DNA from: Butyrivibrio fibrisolvens
GTDB lineage: Bacteria; Bacillota; Clostridia; Lachnospirales; Lachnospiraceae
DNA length: 64,000 bases
Assembly (NCBI RefSeq): GCF_037113525.1
Contig: NZ_CP146963.1
Span: 3,162,001-3,226,000 of the forward strand
Reading direction: 5' to 3'
A program made the position numbers and the translations under genes. This document shows positions 24,162 through 32,839 of this stretch, piece by piece (position 1 is the first letter of the stretch; every line of letters begins with the position of its first letter). The notes below the pieces were generated by a model. It was not told the origin of the DNA. It ran no database searches and saw only the letters and a program-made list of their open reading frames with translations.

Positions 24162-25912
24162 AAACTTAAATTCCAGTTCATTCAGCCAAAAACTGGAACT
24201 TAGTGTTGCAAAGTTGCTACCGGAAATAAGTCTTGCAAACATTCCGGTGTGATATATTTATAGTTCAGCACCAGAGTCCGGATGGCGTATACCAAGGAGA
24301 ATTAACCATGGCTAAAAACGCACATCTAACTCTTGATGACAGATCTACTATCGAAGTATCCCTCCGAGAGGGAGATTCCTTTACTGATATAGGAAGAGAA
24401 CTAGGAAAAGATCCCTCCACTATAGCAAAGGAAATAAAGAACCATATACAGTATTCCCGAAGTGGTAGTTACAACCCATGTGCCAAACGCGCTAATTGTT
24501 CACTAATAGGGCAGGCATGCAAGCCATGCAAAAATCCGCATCATGGCATTTGCAGGAGGTGCTCTTTCAGAAACTGCTTTGAGCATTGCCCTGATTTTGT
24601 GGAACTTACATGTCGCAAATTAAATAAACCTCCATATGTATGTAACGGCTGCGATACCCGCCATCGATGCAAGCTTGAACGACACCTGTATGTAGCAAAG
24701 GCTGCTCAACAAGAGTATGAATCCCAAAGGTCTGAAAGCCGGCAGGGAATCGCAATAACACCAACTGAATTGAAACGAATTGATGCGATCATTTCGCCAC
24801 TTGTTAAGCAAGGTCAGTCAATACACATGATCTGTGTCAATAATGGAGATGACATAATGCTTGATGAAAGACCATCTATAACTACATTGATGCCGGTCTC
24901 CTATCTGTGGACAACATAGATCTTCCTCGAAAAGTTCGTTACCGTGTTCGTTCTCATAAAAAACCTGTCAGAGTAGACAAGCAGTGCCACATAGGACGCA
25001 CATATGAAGATTTTGAAGCATTTCTTTCAGCTAATCCAGATACAGCTGTTGTTGAAATGGATTCAGTAGAAGGTCGCAAAGGCGGAAAAGTATTACTGAC
25101 TATATATTTTAGGGACAGTAGTTTGATGCTTGCCTTTATACGAGATGCTAATACTGCAAAATCTGTAAAGTGCATATTTAATGACCTTTATGAAAAGCTT
25201 GGTCATGATGTATTCACACAGCTTTTTCCTGTCATACTTACAGATCGTGGTAGCGAATTCACTGATCCGCTTGCCATAGAGTTTAATGACAATAATGAAC
25301 GTAGAACCCGCATTTTCTATTGTGATCCACAACGATCTAATCAGAAGGGAGGTTGCGAAGTAACTCATGAGATGATACGTCGCGTTCTTCCTAAAGGCAC
25401 ATCGTTTGATAACCTGTGTCAAGATGACATTTATCTTATGATGAGTCACATAAATTCATACAATAGAAAAAAGCTGAACAACCAATCCTCACATCAGCTG
25501 TTCAGCTTCCTTCACGGTGAGAATGTACTTGATACCCTTAACATCAAGCTCATTCCTGCTAACGAGATAAATCTCACACCTCTGTTGCTGAAAAAGTAAA
25601 AATAGCTTACGCCATTCGGAACACATACCGATTCTCAGAGGGGTGGAATTTAATCTTGCGAAAAAGGAAGCTTAATTCGACCTCCGATTAGTGTGCGTAC
25701 TTTTTCATAGATATTTATCTCGAAAAAAGCATAACAGCTTTTATGAGTCAAAACAATGTGTTTGGAATTGTAAATTCCAATAATAATCAACTTTGCAATA
25801 CTAATTTCCTAAAAATCAGGAACTATATAGTTTTACTGGAATTTACTCTTGCGAGTATTCTAGTAAAACGGAATTAACTTTTGCAAACTGGAACCTCGGA
25901 TTCCAATTCAGC
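24152..25912 (+). mobile_element. IS30-family insertion sequence with 14-bp target duplication
   Basis: The element is 1761 bp. Its ends are imperfect inverted repeats of about 27 bp, both beginning GCTGAATTG and ending TTCCAGTT. It is flanked by a perfect 14-bp direct repeat, GGGGAGCCGTCGAT, at 24138-24151 and 25913-25926. Most IS30 elements duplicate only 2-4 bp, but IS1630 of Mycoplasma fermentans makes long ones. About 310 bp of AT-rich noncoding DNA lies between the transposase and the right end. The transposase is frameshifted, so the copy is probably inactive. Confidence 0.9.
24308..25599 (+). pseudogene. IS30-family transposase, frameshifted
   Basis: Reading starts at ATG 24308 (GGAG, 8 bases) with the N-terminal helix-turn-helix (HLTLDDRSTIEVSLREGDSF, GRELGKDPSTIAKEI) and a Cys-rich segment. 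Near 24870 the frame shifts: the sequence GAAAGACCATC lacks one A compared with the expected GAAAGAACCATC, which would restore D-E-R-T-I-Y-N-Y-I-D-A-G. The second frame, to 25599, holds the DDE catalytic domain: VVEMDSVEG (first D), ILTDRGSEF (second D) and the final E near NQKGGCEV. Both halves are otherwise well preserved, so the lesion is recent or a sequencing error. Confidence 0.9.
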
Positions 25913-25949
25913 GGGGAGCCGTCGATCATCAGATAAAAATGGATTTTTG

Positions 25950-26012
25950 GAGTTTTATAAGACGTTTCGGGAATTTTTTCCTGAAAACGCCTTATAAAAC
26001 TCTTTTTTTATT
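25950..26012 (+). terminator. Strong terminator of the zinc-ribbon operon
   Basis: GAGTTTTATAAG (25950) pairs with CTTATAAAACTC (25991) with further pairs inside, followed by TTTTTTTATTTTT. The IS now separates it from its operon. Confidence 0.85.
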
Positions 26013-26032
26013 TTTATCTATTCTCCTGCACC

Positions 26033-26890
26033 TCATTTTTTTCTATTGCAAAACGAAAGTGCCCCTTTAGGACATGCCTTAACGCATTCACCACAGCGTA
26101 TACACTCTGAGCTGTTGGGGTTTTTAACAGGATCCACATTCATCTTGCACTGTCTTGCACAAGCGCCGCAGCTAACGCACTTGTCTTCATCGATATGAAG
26201 TCTTAAGATGCTTATCTTCTGAAATAGTGCGTAGAATGCGCCAAGCGGGCATACATACTTACAAAATGGTCTGTAGATGAAAATCGAGGACAGTACGCAT
26301 ATTATAAGTAGTGCGAACTTCCATCTAAAGAGTGCTCCTGCAGCTGCTCTCATGCCTTCGCTCAAAAGCACCAGTGGAATGCCACCTTCCAATGTTCCTA
26401 CAGGGCATACGTACTTACAAAAGAATGGATCTCCTGCCCCTACGCTGCTCCTATAGAAAAAAGGAAGTGCAAATACCAATACTATAAGAACTATATATTT
26501 AAGATATCTAAGAACTCTGTCTATTTTCTGCGGCACTTTGATCTTGGGTGTCGGGATCTTATAAAGAAGCTCTTCTATAAGTCCAAACAGACACAGCCAT
26601 CCGCAGATGAATCTTCCTACAAGAAGCCCTATAGTTGCAAGGAATCCTACTACATAGAAAGCAAACTTCCTTCTCCTTGCATCAAATACGGACTGCATCG
26701 CTCCGATCGGGCACGCCCCTAGCGCTCCCGGACATGAATAGCAGTTCATGCCCGGTACGCAGAATCTCTTAAGCGGCCCCTCATATATAGTTCCTTTTAT
26801 AAATCCGGGGATATAACTGTTGGATATCAGCCCCCAGCCTGCCTGCACGCATTTTCTGATTATTCCGTGCTTTTTTAATTTATCTGCCAT
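26033..26890 (-). CDS. Membrane polyferredoxin (NapH/NosR-like 4Fe-4S protein)
   Basis: A 285-residue membrane protein with about five helices. Cysteine clusters include NCYSCPGALGACPIGAM near the N-terminus, two C-x-x-x-C-P motifs on membrane loops (CKYVCPVGTLEG, CKYVCPLGAFY), and two classical 4Fe-4S motifs at the C-terminus (CVSCGACARQCKMNV, CIRCGECVKACPKGA). It probably passes electrons across or along the membrane. The ATG at 26890 overlaps the stop codon of the CxxC peptide gene (TGATG), so translation is coupled; the longer reading from 26917 is an artefact. With the TlpA-like gene upstream it forms a redox operon. Confidence 0.85.
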   Translation of the reverse strand: MADKLKKHGIIRKCVQAGWGLISNSYIPGFIKGTIYEGPLKRFCVPGMNCYSCPGALGACPIGAMQSVFDARRRKFAFYVVGFLATIGLLVGRFICGWLCLFGLIEELLYKIPTPKIKVPQKIDRVLRYLKYIVLIVLVFALPFFYRSSVGAGDPFFCKYVCPVGTLEGGIPLVLLSEGMRAAAGALFRWKFALLIICVLSSIFIYRPFCKYVCPLGAFYALFQKISILRLHIDEDKCVSCGACARQCKMNVDPVKNPNSSECIRCGECVKACPKGALSFCNRKK

Positions 26891-27042
26891 CAACCTATAC
26901 CTATACATTCCATGCAAATATTTACCGCCTTGCGATATACTGTTTTCATCTCGCCCCTATTCGCTCCATATATGCATGAAGATATAGCAGCTATCAGCAG
27001 TATTATAGTTACCCATATCGGAACTTTTCTCTTTGACTTCAT
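26890..27042 (-). CDS. CD1871A-family CxxC-motif peptide (50 aa)
   Basis: A small gene of 50 codons. A basic start is followed by one membrane helix (PIWVTIILLIAAISSCIYGA), a loop, and the terminal motif KAVNICMECIGIG with a C-x-x-C pair at residues 43 and 46. Clostridial CD1871A-type peptides end in the same motif and are encoded with the membrane ferredoxin. GAGGAG-type sequence lies just upstream (AGGAGATAATAGTTCG). It sits 73 bases after the TlpA-like gene, and its stop codon overlaps the start of the next gene. It may carry thiol or metal chemistry between the two partners; untested. Confidence 0.8.
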   Translation of the reverse strand: MKSKRKVPIWVTIILLIAAISSCIYGANRGEMKTVYRKAVNICMECIGIG

Positions 27043-27115
27043 CGAACTATTATCTCCTCAAAATTCCTTTTGACAAAAAATATATACGAAGCTTGAAAAG
27101 CCATATCAATGCGCC

Positions 27116-28303
27116 TTACTGGCCTGCTGCCTCAAATGCCTGCGCGATATACTCTTCCCACTCTTCCTTGGTGTGTGAACCAACGATAGGGCTCATAAGA
27201 AGATTTCCCTCAGAATCTACAAATACAGTTGTAGGATATGCATCCAGAAGAGCATAATCTAAAAGTTCTGGAGTTGCAACGAATACAGGATACTCAACAC
27301 CTGTATCTTCAACGATATCGATCGCATCAAGCAGAATATCTTCGTCATAGCCGCCTGCGCCATCATATACATCACAAGTCATGCCAAGGATCTCAAAGCC
27401 TTTATCCTTATACTCTTTTTCCAGCTCAGCAAGTTCAGGCATCTCATTGATGCATGGTCCGCAGAATGTGCCCCAGTAGTTGATCATAGTAACAGTGTTG
27501 CCTGTAATATAATCACCAACTACAACCTCATTTCCCTCAAGATCTGTAAGTTCAAAGGAAAGTAGTGCCTCATTATCAAAATCATCTGCACTAAGACCTT
27601 CCGGAAGCTGGAAATCTACAAAAGTAATATTGTCGATGATCTCAGATGAATATGACAAAAACTCGAGATACTCTTCCTTAGTCTCATCGCTTACTTCAGC
27701 ACAGTAGACCTGATCTATGTATGTCGGATCATTATCATACCAGTCATCTTCTTTGATCGCCAAATAATAGAATCCGCAATTCTCGCCAAGATCAGCGACC
27801 ATGTCCTTAGTAAGGCCATAATCTTCACTCTCATAATCTTCAGGAGTATACTGCTCTACATCTGCAACAATATAAGCGATCTCAAGCATATTATTATCAG
27901 GATCATCCGGATCTGTCATATATATAGATGCATAGCCAAAATCATTAGTTACCTGTCCGTCTACTGCGATTCGGTCCTGCTTGTCCTTAAGTTCATCAGG
28001 AAGTTCTATCGTCATACCAAAGCCTGACAGATCGAGTACACCGTCAACAGGCACAGCCTCAAATTCTCCATACGCCCACTGTGGAAGCTCTGAATCAGAT
28101 ATTTTGGTATCTTCTGTATCAGCATCTTTTGAATCGCCTGCATCAGCTGTATCAGATGTTTCTTCAGTCTCTTTTTCCTCATCTGTCTTTTCAGTATTTG
28201 TCTTATCGCTTTCGGATTCATTATTGGAATTATCACCACAGCCAGCCAAGGTGCCTGTAATCATAAGTCCAGTAAGTAATAACGCCAGTGATCTTTTCTT
28301 CAT
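27116..28303 (-). CDS. TlpA/ResA-like thioredoxin-fold lipoprotein
   Basis: A 395-residue exported lipoprotein. The lipobox is LAGC (Cys22), followed by an acidic Ser/Glu/Thr linker to about residue 75. A central ~160-residue domain of unknown type (VDGVLDLSGFGMTIELPDEL) precedes a C-terminal thioredoxin fold: TVTMINYWGTFCGPCINEMP has the F-C-G-P-C active site near residues 280-283, then ILGMTCDVYDGAGGY and a cis-proline loop in DAYPTTVFVDSEG. It is probably a thiol-disulfide oxidoreductase outside the membrane, receiving electrons from the downstream peptide and polyferredoxin. First gene of the operon. Confidence 0.88.
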   Translation of the reverse strand: MKKRSLALLLTGLMITGTLAGCGDNSNNESESDKTNTEKTDEEKETEETSDTADAGDSKDADTEDTKISDSELPQWAYGEFEAVPVDGVLDLSGFGMTIELPDELKDKQDRIAVDGQVTNDFGYASIYMTDPDDPDNNMLEIAYIVADVEQYTPEDYESEDYGLTKDMVADLGENCGFYYLAIKEDDWYDNDPTYIDQVYCAEVSDETKEEYLEFLSYSSEIIDNITFVDFQLPEGLSADDFDNEALLSFELTDLEGNEVVVGDYITGNTVTMINYWGTFCGPCINEMPELAELEKEYKDKGFEILGMTCDVYDGAGGYDEDILLDAIDIVEDTGVEYPVFVATPELLDYALLDAYPTTVFVDSEGNLLMSPIVGSHTKEEWEEYIAQAFEAAGQ

Positions 28304-28465
28304 AATTCAAATCCTTTCTTAATATATACTTTTATTCTAAATACTATATCATTGAATCCCTAAGGGTTCAAAATATATTTTTACTATATCTATCTTTGCT
28401 TAATTCAACATTAAAAATAGAAACTTATATATTCTACTACACCCCAGGATAACTGCCGCAGGGCA

Positions 28466-28512
28466 TAGAAAAAGGCTATCTATACCATTTGTATGGTACA
28501 GATAGCCTTAAA
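28466..28512 (-). terminator. Terminator of the DUF5722 gene
   Basis: AAGGCTATCT pairs with AGATAGCCTT, with ACCAT/ATGGT inside, and TTTTT follows on the minus strand. The rest of 28304-28531 shows nothing. Confidence 0.9.
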
Positions 28513-28531
28513 TTTACATGCGCTTATTTTT

Positions 28532-30208
28532 TTAGCTGTCCAGCGACCAGCCGCTTCTTGTAAGAAGAATTCTGTTATCTACCAGATACTTAACATCCAT
28601 TCCAATAATAGCTGATGCCTTATCTATATATTCCTGCTGATTAGCTGCTCCCATTGCCTGATAGTAATAGTATGCAGGCTTATGTGATCCATCAAGATTG
28701 TTAAGACCAAGTGCAAGATTAGACTCCATTTCGTGAGCATTATCTGTCTGTCTGAATAGAAGGAATGCATCGATATCAGGATAAGATGCTGCCATCAGAT
28801 AGCTGTATACAAGTGAAGCGCTCTGATAATCTTCACCGAAGCTTGAAGTATAGCCCTGCTCTGCAAGTGAGATACTACGTACGCTTCCGTCAGGTGCAAG
28901 GAAATCAGCCTGGTGCATATAATCGATAAGAACATCGATATTCTGCATTGTGATGTAAGGTGTCTTAATGTTTCTGCTTACATACTGTGACTGTCCCTTC
29001 CATGCATATGGATCAAAAAGTGGTGAGTTATAAGGATGGAATGAAAGTCCCCAGTTAATGTTACCTTCTCTGTTCATGTAGTAATTGAATGTATCAAGAT
29101 ATGCCTTACTAAGGAAACATCCAGGATTAGACTTACGATTCCACTCCTGATCGATCGAATTGTAGATATTAGCACTGCCGTTCATGGACTTGATACCATT
29201 GTAGAAAATACGGAATGCCTTAACATAAGCATTAACGTTAGTATCAAGATCATCAGACTGAAGGTAATACCACTCAGTTCTTGCATTTACTTCGTTACCG
29301 ATACACCAGTTATCAACCTGGCCATGTCCTGTCATTCCGGAATATCTCTCGCCAAGGAATGCTGCGATAGCCTTAAGGTGCTTAGTACCACCCTCTTCAG
29401 CTGTATTGAAAGCATATCCAGGGCACTCATGTCCATCTCTTGAATCCGGATGCATCAGATCAGCTGTATAAGGTGACTGAACATCATCTGAATTAAGGAT
29501 TACCATAGTAACCTGAAGACCCATATTATTCCACTGAGAAATAAGTGTGTCATAACTTGTTACTGTATGACCATTGAAATAATATGTTGTTCCATCATAT
29601 GTATACTCGATAGTCGGGTATGCAGGATCATCTGTAAGACCACATACTGTACCAAGATCAAAGTTATAGATAACCTGCTGAAGACCAAGCTCTGAAAGCT
29701 CGTATGTATCTTCCATCTCAAGATCTGCAAGAAGACCCTTGATACCATGATCATTACGTATAGATGTGAATGTTGCAACAGCTTCAGGATTAGTAATGTA
29801 ATGCTCATCACTTACCTGTACATAGCTTCCGCCCTGTTTAACTGCTACAAGGAATTTACGGCTGAGATTAGAATCCTCTGTGTTAAGATTGAGAGAAAAA
29901 GTAAATGTTGCGCTCTTTGAAGTCTTAGCAGTTGCTACTACTTTTCCCTGAGCTCCATCTTCATAAACTTCATCTCCAAAAAGATAAAAATTTCCATCAT
30001 CACTTGATGGAATAGATTTGCATGATACCTGAGCTACAACATCAGTCCCTTGAATTGTAACTGAGTCAATTGTTACAGGTCTTCCTGCTGCTTCAGAATT
30101 CATAGATCCGTTCCAAAAAGAAACACCAGAAACGACGATAGCTGCAAGAATTGCCATAACGACAACTATAGCAGACCCAATAATAGTATTCCTGCTTTTC
30201 TTATTCAT
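28532..30208 (-). CDS. Secreted DUF5722 protein, glycoside-hydrolase-like
   Basis: A 558-residue protein with an N-terminal membrane anchor or signal (TIIGSAIVVVMAILAAIVVS), a short beta domain, and a large TIM-barrel-like region matching DUF5722. Barrel landmarks resemble clan GH-A hydrolases: a strand-end Glu in DNWCIGNEVNARTEW (acid/base-like) and another in SISLAEQGYTSSF (nucleophile-like), with LSFHPYNSPLF between. It probably acts on an extracellular polysaccharide, fitting a fibre-degrading rumen or gut bacterium; the substrate is unknown. Start at 30208 (GGAGG, 6 bases). Confidence 0.8.
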   Translation of the reverse strand: MNKKSRNTIIGSAIVVVMAILAAIVVSGVSFWNGSMNSEAAGRPVTIDSVTIQGTDVVAQVSCKSIPSSDDGNFYLFGDEVYEDGAQGKVVATAKTSKSATFTFSLNLNTEDSNLSRKFLVAVKQGGSYVQVSDEHYITNPEAVATFTSIRNDHGIKGLLADLEMEDTYELSELGLQQVIYNFDLGTVCGLTDDPAYPTIEYTYDGTTYYFNGHTVTSYDTLISQWNNMGLQVTMVILNSDDVQSPYTADLMHPDSRDGHECPGYAFNTAEEGGTKHLKAIAAFLGERYSGMTGHGQVDNWCIGNEVNARTEWYYLQSDDLDTNVNAYVKAFRIFYNGIKSMNGSANIYNSIDQEWNRKSNPGCFLSKAYLDTFNYYMNREGNINWGLSFHPYNSPLFDPYAWKGQSQYVSRNIKTPYITMQNIDVLIDYMHQADFLAPDGSVRSISLAEQGYTSSFGEDYQSASLVYSYLMAASYPDIDAFLLFRQTDNAHEMESNLALGLNNLDGSHKPAYYYYQAMGAANQQEYIDKASAIIGMDVKYLVDNRILLTRSGWSLDS

Positions 30209-30320
30209 CAATATCCTCCAGTAATAGTTTTTTTACACTCCTTTAACTATATCACTCAGAGGCCCTTTTTTCAATTAATTGACTTGAAACTTCGCACTTA
30301 TAAAACTTCTCCAATACCTC

Positions 30321-30547
30321 GAAGATTCCTGAGGATGGCAGCCTATAAATGATTTTGGGGTCTTTGAAAACTATATTAAATTCAAGAGCTTGATAGATGA
30401 AATGATATATTCTGCTTGGGATTCATCTGTTTGAGCGAAGCGAGTTTATGAATCCCGGAATATATCATTTCAGATATCATGCCTTGAATTGTATATAATT
30501 TTCACGACCCCAAAATCATTTATAGGCTGCCATCCTCAGGAATCTTC
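30321..30547. repeat. Long palindromic element E1 (227 bp)
   Basis: The outer arms are 42-bp perfect inverted repeats beginning GAAGATTCCTGAGGATGGCA. Inside are conserved segments shared with E2 at 42746: TTTGAAAA on the left arm opposite TTTTCACG on the right, the stem GAAATGATATATTC/GAATATATCATTTC, GGGATTCAT/ATGAATCCC, and a terminal TTTGAGCGAAGCGAGTTTA. It lies between the DUF5722 gene and 6S RNA. Stem differences from E2 are compensated on both arms. Function unknown; either strand could be the transcript. Confidence 0.85.
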
Positions 30548-30590
30548 CACGCATGCGACAACATTATTCCCGCGAATTTTCGCCATTAAT

Positions 30591-30867
30591 AAAAAAGTTG
30601 CCGACGACAAACGTAAGTTGCCGCCGGCATTGTCTTCTAGTTGTACCCGGTGATGTCGTTTCCTGCTTTTTGACTCCTAGCGAACGCCAGGTGGGTTACC
30701 GCAGCCTCAGTCGCTGCCTTCCTCTCCCTTAGCTTGTCTGCGCATGCGCAGGGCCGGAGGCGTGACATTGAAGATGAGGAGATATAGGATTCCCGTTTAA
30801 AGTAACTGTAGGTTCAAAAACTGACAGGAGTGTCGAACATCTCAGGCGAACTCTTTCGAGTTCTTCT
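30591..30867 (-). ncRNA. ssrS: 6S RNA
   Basis: The minus-strand transcript contains blocks typical of clostridial 6S RNA: GCCTGAGATGTTCG near the 5' end, TTTTTGAACCTAC, GGCAGCGACTGAGGC, and GGTAACCCACCTGGCG in the 3' half. 6S RNA mimics an open promoter and sequesters the housekeeping RNA polymerase in stationary phase. A promoter lies just upstream and the transcript ends in a terminator (TGCCGGCGGCAA with TTGTCGTCGGCA, then TTTTTT) at 30630-30591. The 5' end is estimated from the -10 box; the mature RNA is probably processed to be shorter at both ends. The identification is by remembered signatures, not alignment. Confidence 0.78.
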
Positions 30868-30873
30868 ACCTTC

Positions 30874-30901
30874 ATTATATAATAGTTCCTTCAAATTGCA
30901 A
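30874..30901 (-). promoter_or_regulatory. 6S RNA promoter
   Basis: TTGCAA (30901-30896), 16-base spacer, TATAAT (30879-30874) on the minus strand. Confidence 0.7.
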
Positions 30902-30956
30902 CTACATTTTCATAAAATTTCTGAAAATTTAGATTCGCAACCGTTATTATGATAAT

Positions 30957-32675
30957 TTAGAAATCTGAAGGTGTTAAATCTCCGAGTTCATCGTATGAAT
31001 CATAGGTGATAACATACTTACATGTTGCATCTGAAATCTCGATATCATCTGTCTCCCATGCCTCCTTAAGGTCTGAAGCAACATGAGACATATCAAGTGC
31101 ATCAAGTTCTACTTCCTTACGAACAGGAGCATATGTTTCAGCATCAATGTAAAGTGTTACTGTTGCACTTACTTTAGTTACATCATCACCAACACCTATA
31201 CCATAGTAATACTGAGCAAATTCAGCAAGTTCTTCAGCATCACCTGATGAATATTTTCCTGTGATCTTAAAGCACTGTCTGCCATCAATCTCATAAGTTG
31301 TATCATCTATCTCGCAGTTAGAAATATAACCAAGATCAAATACGATGCTGTTAGGTAAATGGATTCCATAATATGCAAAGTTGCTATCAGAACCATCTGC
31401 TTCCCAGTCATCTCCATCATACTGAGAATAGTACTCGCTATCTTCATAGAAGAAATCAAGATCATGATCATTTATAAGGCTTGTACCGGTATCATCTTTT
31501 ATAGAATACTCGGAAGTTACATAGATCTGATCAGCGTCATGATTATCATATGTGCCTTTAAACTCAGCTTCGATCTCTCCGGTAAAATCATAAGAATCAC
31601 TTGATTCAACTGACATTGAGAATTCATAAGTATTTGAAATTGTTACGCTTACATCAGTTGAATCTGCAAGGTATTCTTCTGCTGCTTCCATTGCATCATC
31701 TACATCAGGAATGAGCTTTGGTGATATCTCATCATCCATTCTTGCCTGGAAGCTGTCATCTCCTGTTGCACTAAGTGCTCTCTGAGCATCTTCCATAGCT
31801 GTTTCATAATCTTCGTTTGCGATATCTGCATCAATGATAGCGTTATAAGCAGTGATGATGCCTTCTGTAGCTTCTGCATTGCCGCTGTCTTCTGCAAGAA
31901 CTGTCTCAAATGCAGTTATAGCATTTTCATAGTCACCTGAATCAAGATATCCGTTTGCTGTTTCAAGATCAGCTGCGATCTGTGCTTCAAGTTTAGCCTT
32001 CTTAGCATCAGACTTACCGTTCTTGGCATCTTCATTGTCAGGATAATCTTCAAGGATCTTGTCGTATGCAGCTATAGCTTCATCGAATGATCCTTTATCT
32101 GTAAGCTCCTTGGCATCAGCAAGAGCATTACCAAGCTCTGACTTCTTGATTCCGTCAAGGGCCTGCTTGTTCTCTTCGTCATACTCAAGCGCTTCTTTAT
32201 AATAAGAAATAGCTTTATCATAATTGCCGTCTTTGTACTGCGCATCACCGTCGGCAAGTGCATTCTCTAAACAATTGTTGCGATACCATTTATATCCAAA
32301 GTATCCGCCAACGCCGCCACCTGCAAGCACGATAACAAGAATAATAGCGATTATCACACCTTTGTGGCTCTTTTTCTTAGGTGGCTGAGGTGCCGGTCCG
32401 CCATACATCGGCTGTCCGTATCCCTGTCCTCCAAACTGGGGCTGTCCCTGCGGCATTCCATAACCGCCTTGTCCCTGCTGCGGCATTCCGTATCCGCCCT
32501 GGCCTTGCTGCGGCATTCCGTATCCGCCCTGACCCTGCTGCATACCGCCATACTGCTGGCCGCCCTGGTACTGCATCTGCGGGTTACCATTCTGCGCGCC
32601 TTGTGCCTGTGATCCGCAATAAGGGCAGAATGCGTTACCATCCTGATACTCTTTTCCACACACATTACAAATCAT
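30957..32675 (-). CDS. Zinc-ribbon, TPR-containing membrane protein
   Basis: A 572-residue protein. Residues 1-22 form a zinc ribbon (CNVCGKEYQDGNAFCPYCGS). A Gln/Gly/Pro-rich linker contains GQGGYGMPQ repeated about four times, visible as near-identical 33-bp DNA repeats around 32460-32540. One membrane helix (VIIAIILVIVLAGGGVGGYF) is followed by about four TPR-like repeats (ALADGDAQYKDGNYDKAISY). The C-terminal ~200 residues form a beta-rich domain resembling LppX/DUF6612-type lipoprotein domains (TLYIDAETYAPVRKEVELDA). The TPR and beta domains are outside the cell. Probably an envelope scaffold; function unknown. Confidence 0.75.
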   Translation of the reverse strand: MICNVCGKEYQDGNAFCPYCGSQAQGAQNGNPQMQYQGGQQYGGMQQGQGGYGMPQQGQGGYGMPQQGQGGYGMPQGQPQFGGQGYGQPMYGGPAPQPPKKKSHKGVIIAIILVIVLAGGGVGGYFGYKWYRNNCLENALADGDAQYKDGNYDKAISYYKEALEYDEENKQALDGIKKSELGNALADAKELTDKGSFDEAIAAYDKILEDYPDNEDAKNGKSDAKKAKLEAQIAADLETANGYLDSGDYENAITAFETVLAEDSGNAEATEGIITAYNAIIDADIANEDYETAMEDAQRALSATGDDSFQARMDDEISPKLIPDVDDAMEAAEEYLADSTDVSVTISNTYEFSMSVESSDSYDFTGEIEAEFKGTYDNHDADQIYVTSEYSIKDDTGTSLINDHDLDFFYEDSEYYSQYDGDDWEADGSDSNFAYYGIHLPNSIVFDLGYISNCEIDDTTYEIDGRQCFKITGKYSSGDAEELAEFAQYYYGIGVGDDVTKVSATVTLYIDAETYAPVRKEVELDALDMSHVASDLKEAWETDDIEISDATCKYVITYDSYDELGDLTPSDF

Positions 32676-32839
32676 ATTAATCTCCCTCCGAAAACTTTTT
32701 TACTACCCTCTTTTATAATGATGCAGGTGTCAAAAGAACTTTCGGCACCTGCATTATTTAATTACTTGATCATCTGATATTTTATCATTTGATATATTTA
32801 TCATTTGATATATTTATCATCTGAAATATTATTTTTCGA

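Noticed and set aside
30321..30547. E1 as an ordinary intrinsic terminator
   Set aside because: The hairpin is over 200 bp long, has conserved internal interruptions and no T run at its base on either strand.
30591..30867. RNase P RNA or a riboswitch as the identity of the structured RNA
   Set aside because: The conserved RNase P core elements are not present, no downstream gene is positioned for control, and the GGTAACCCACCTGGC and TTTTTGAACCTAC blocks fit 6S RNA.
32460..32545. Short tandem repeats as a CRISPR-like array
   Set aside because: They lie in frame within the zinc-ribbon/TPR gene and encode G-Q-G-G-Y-G-M-P-Q repeats without spacers.
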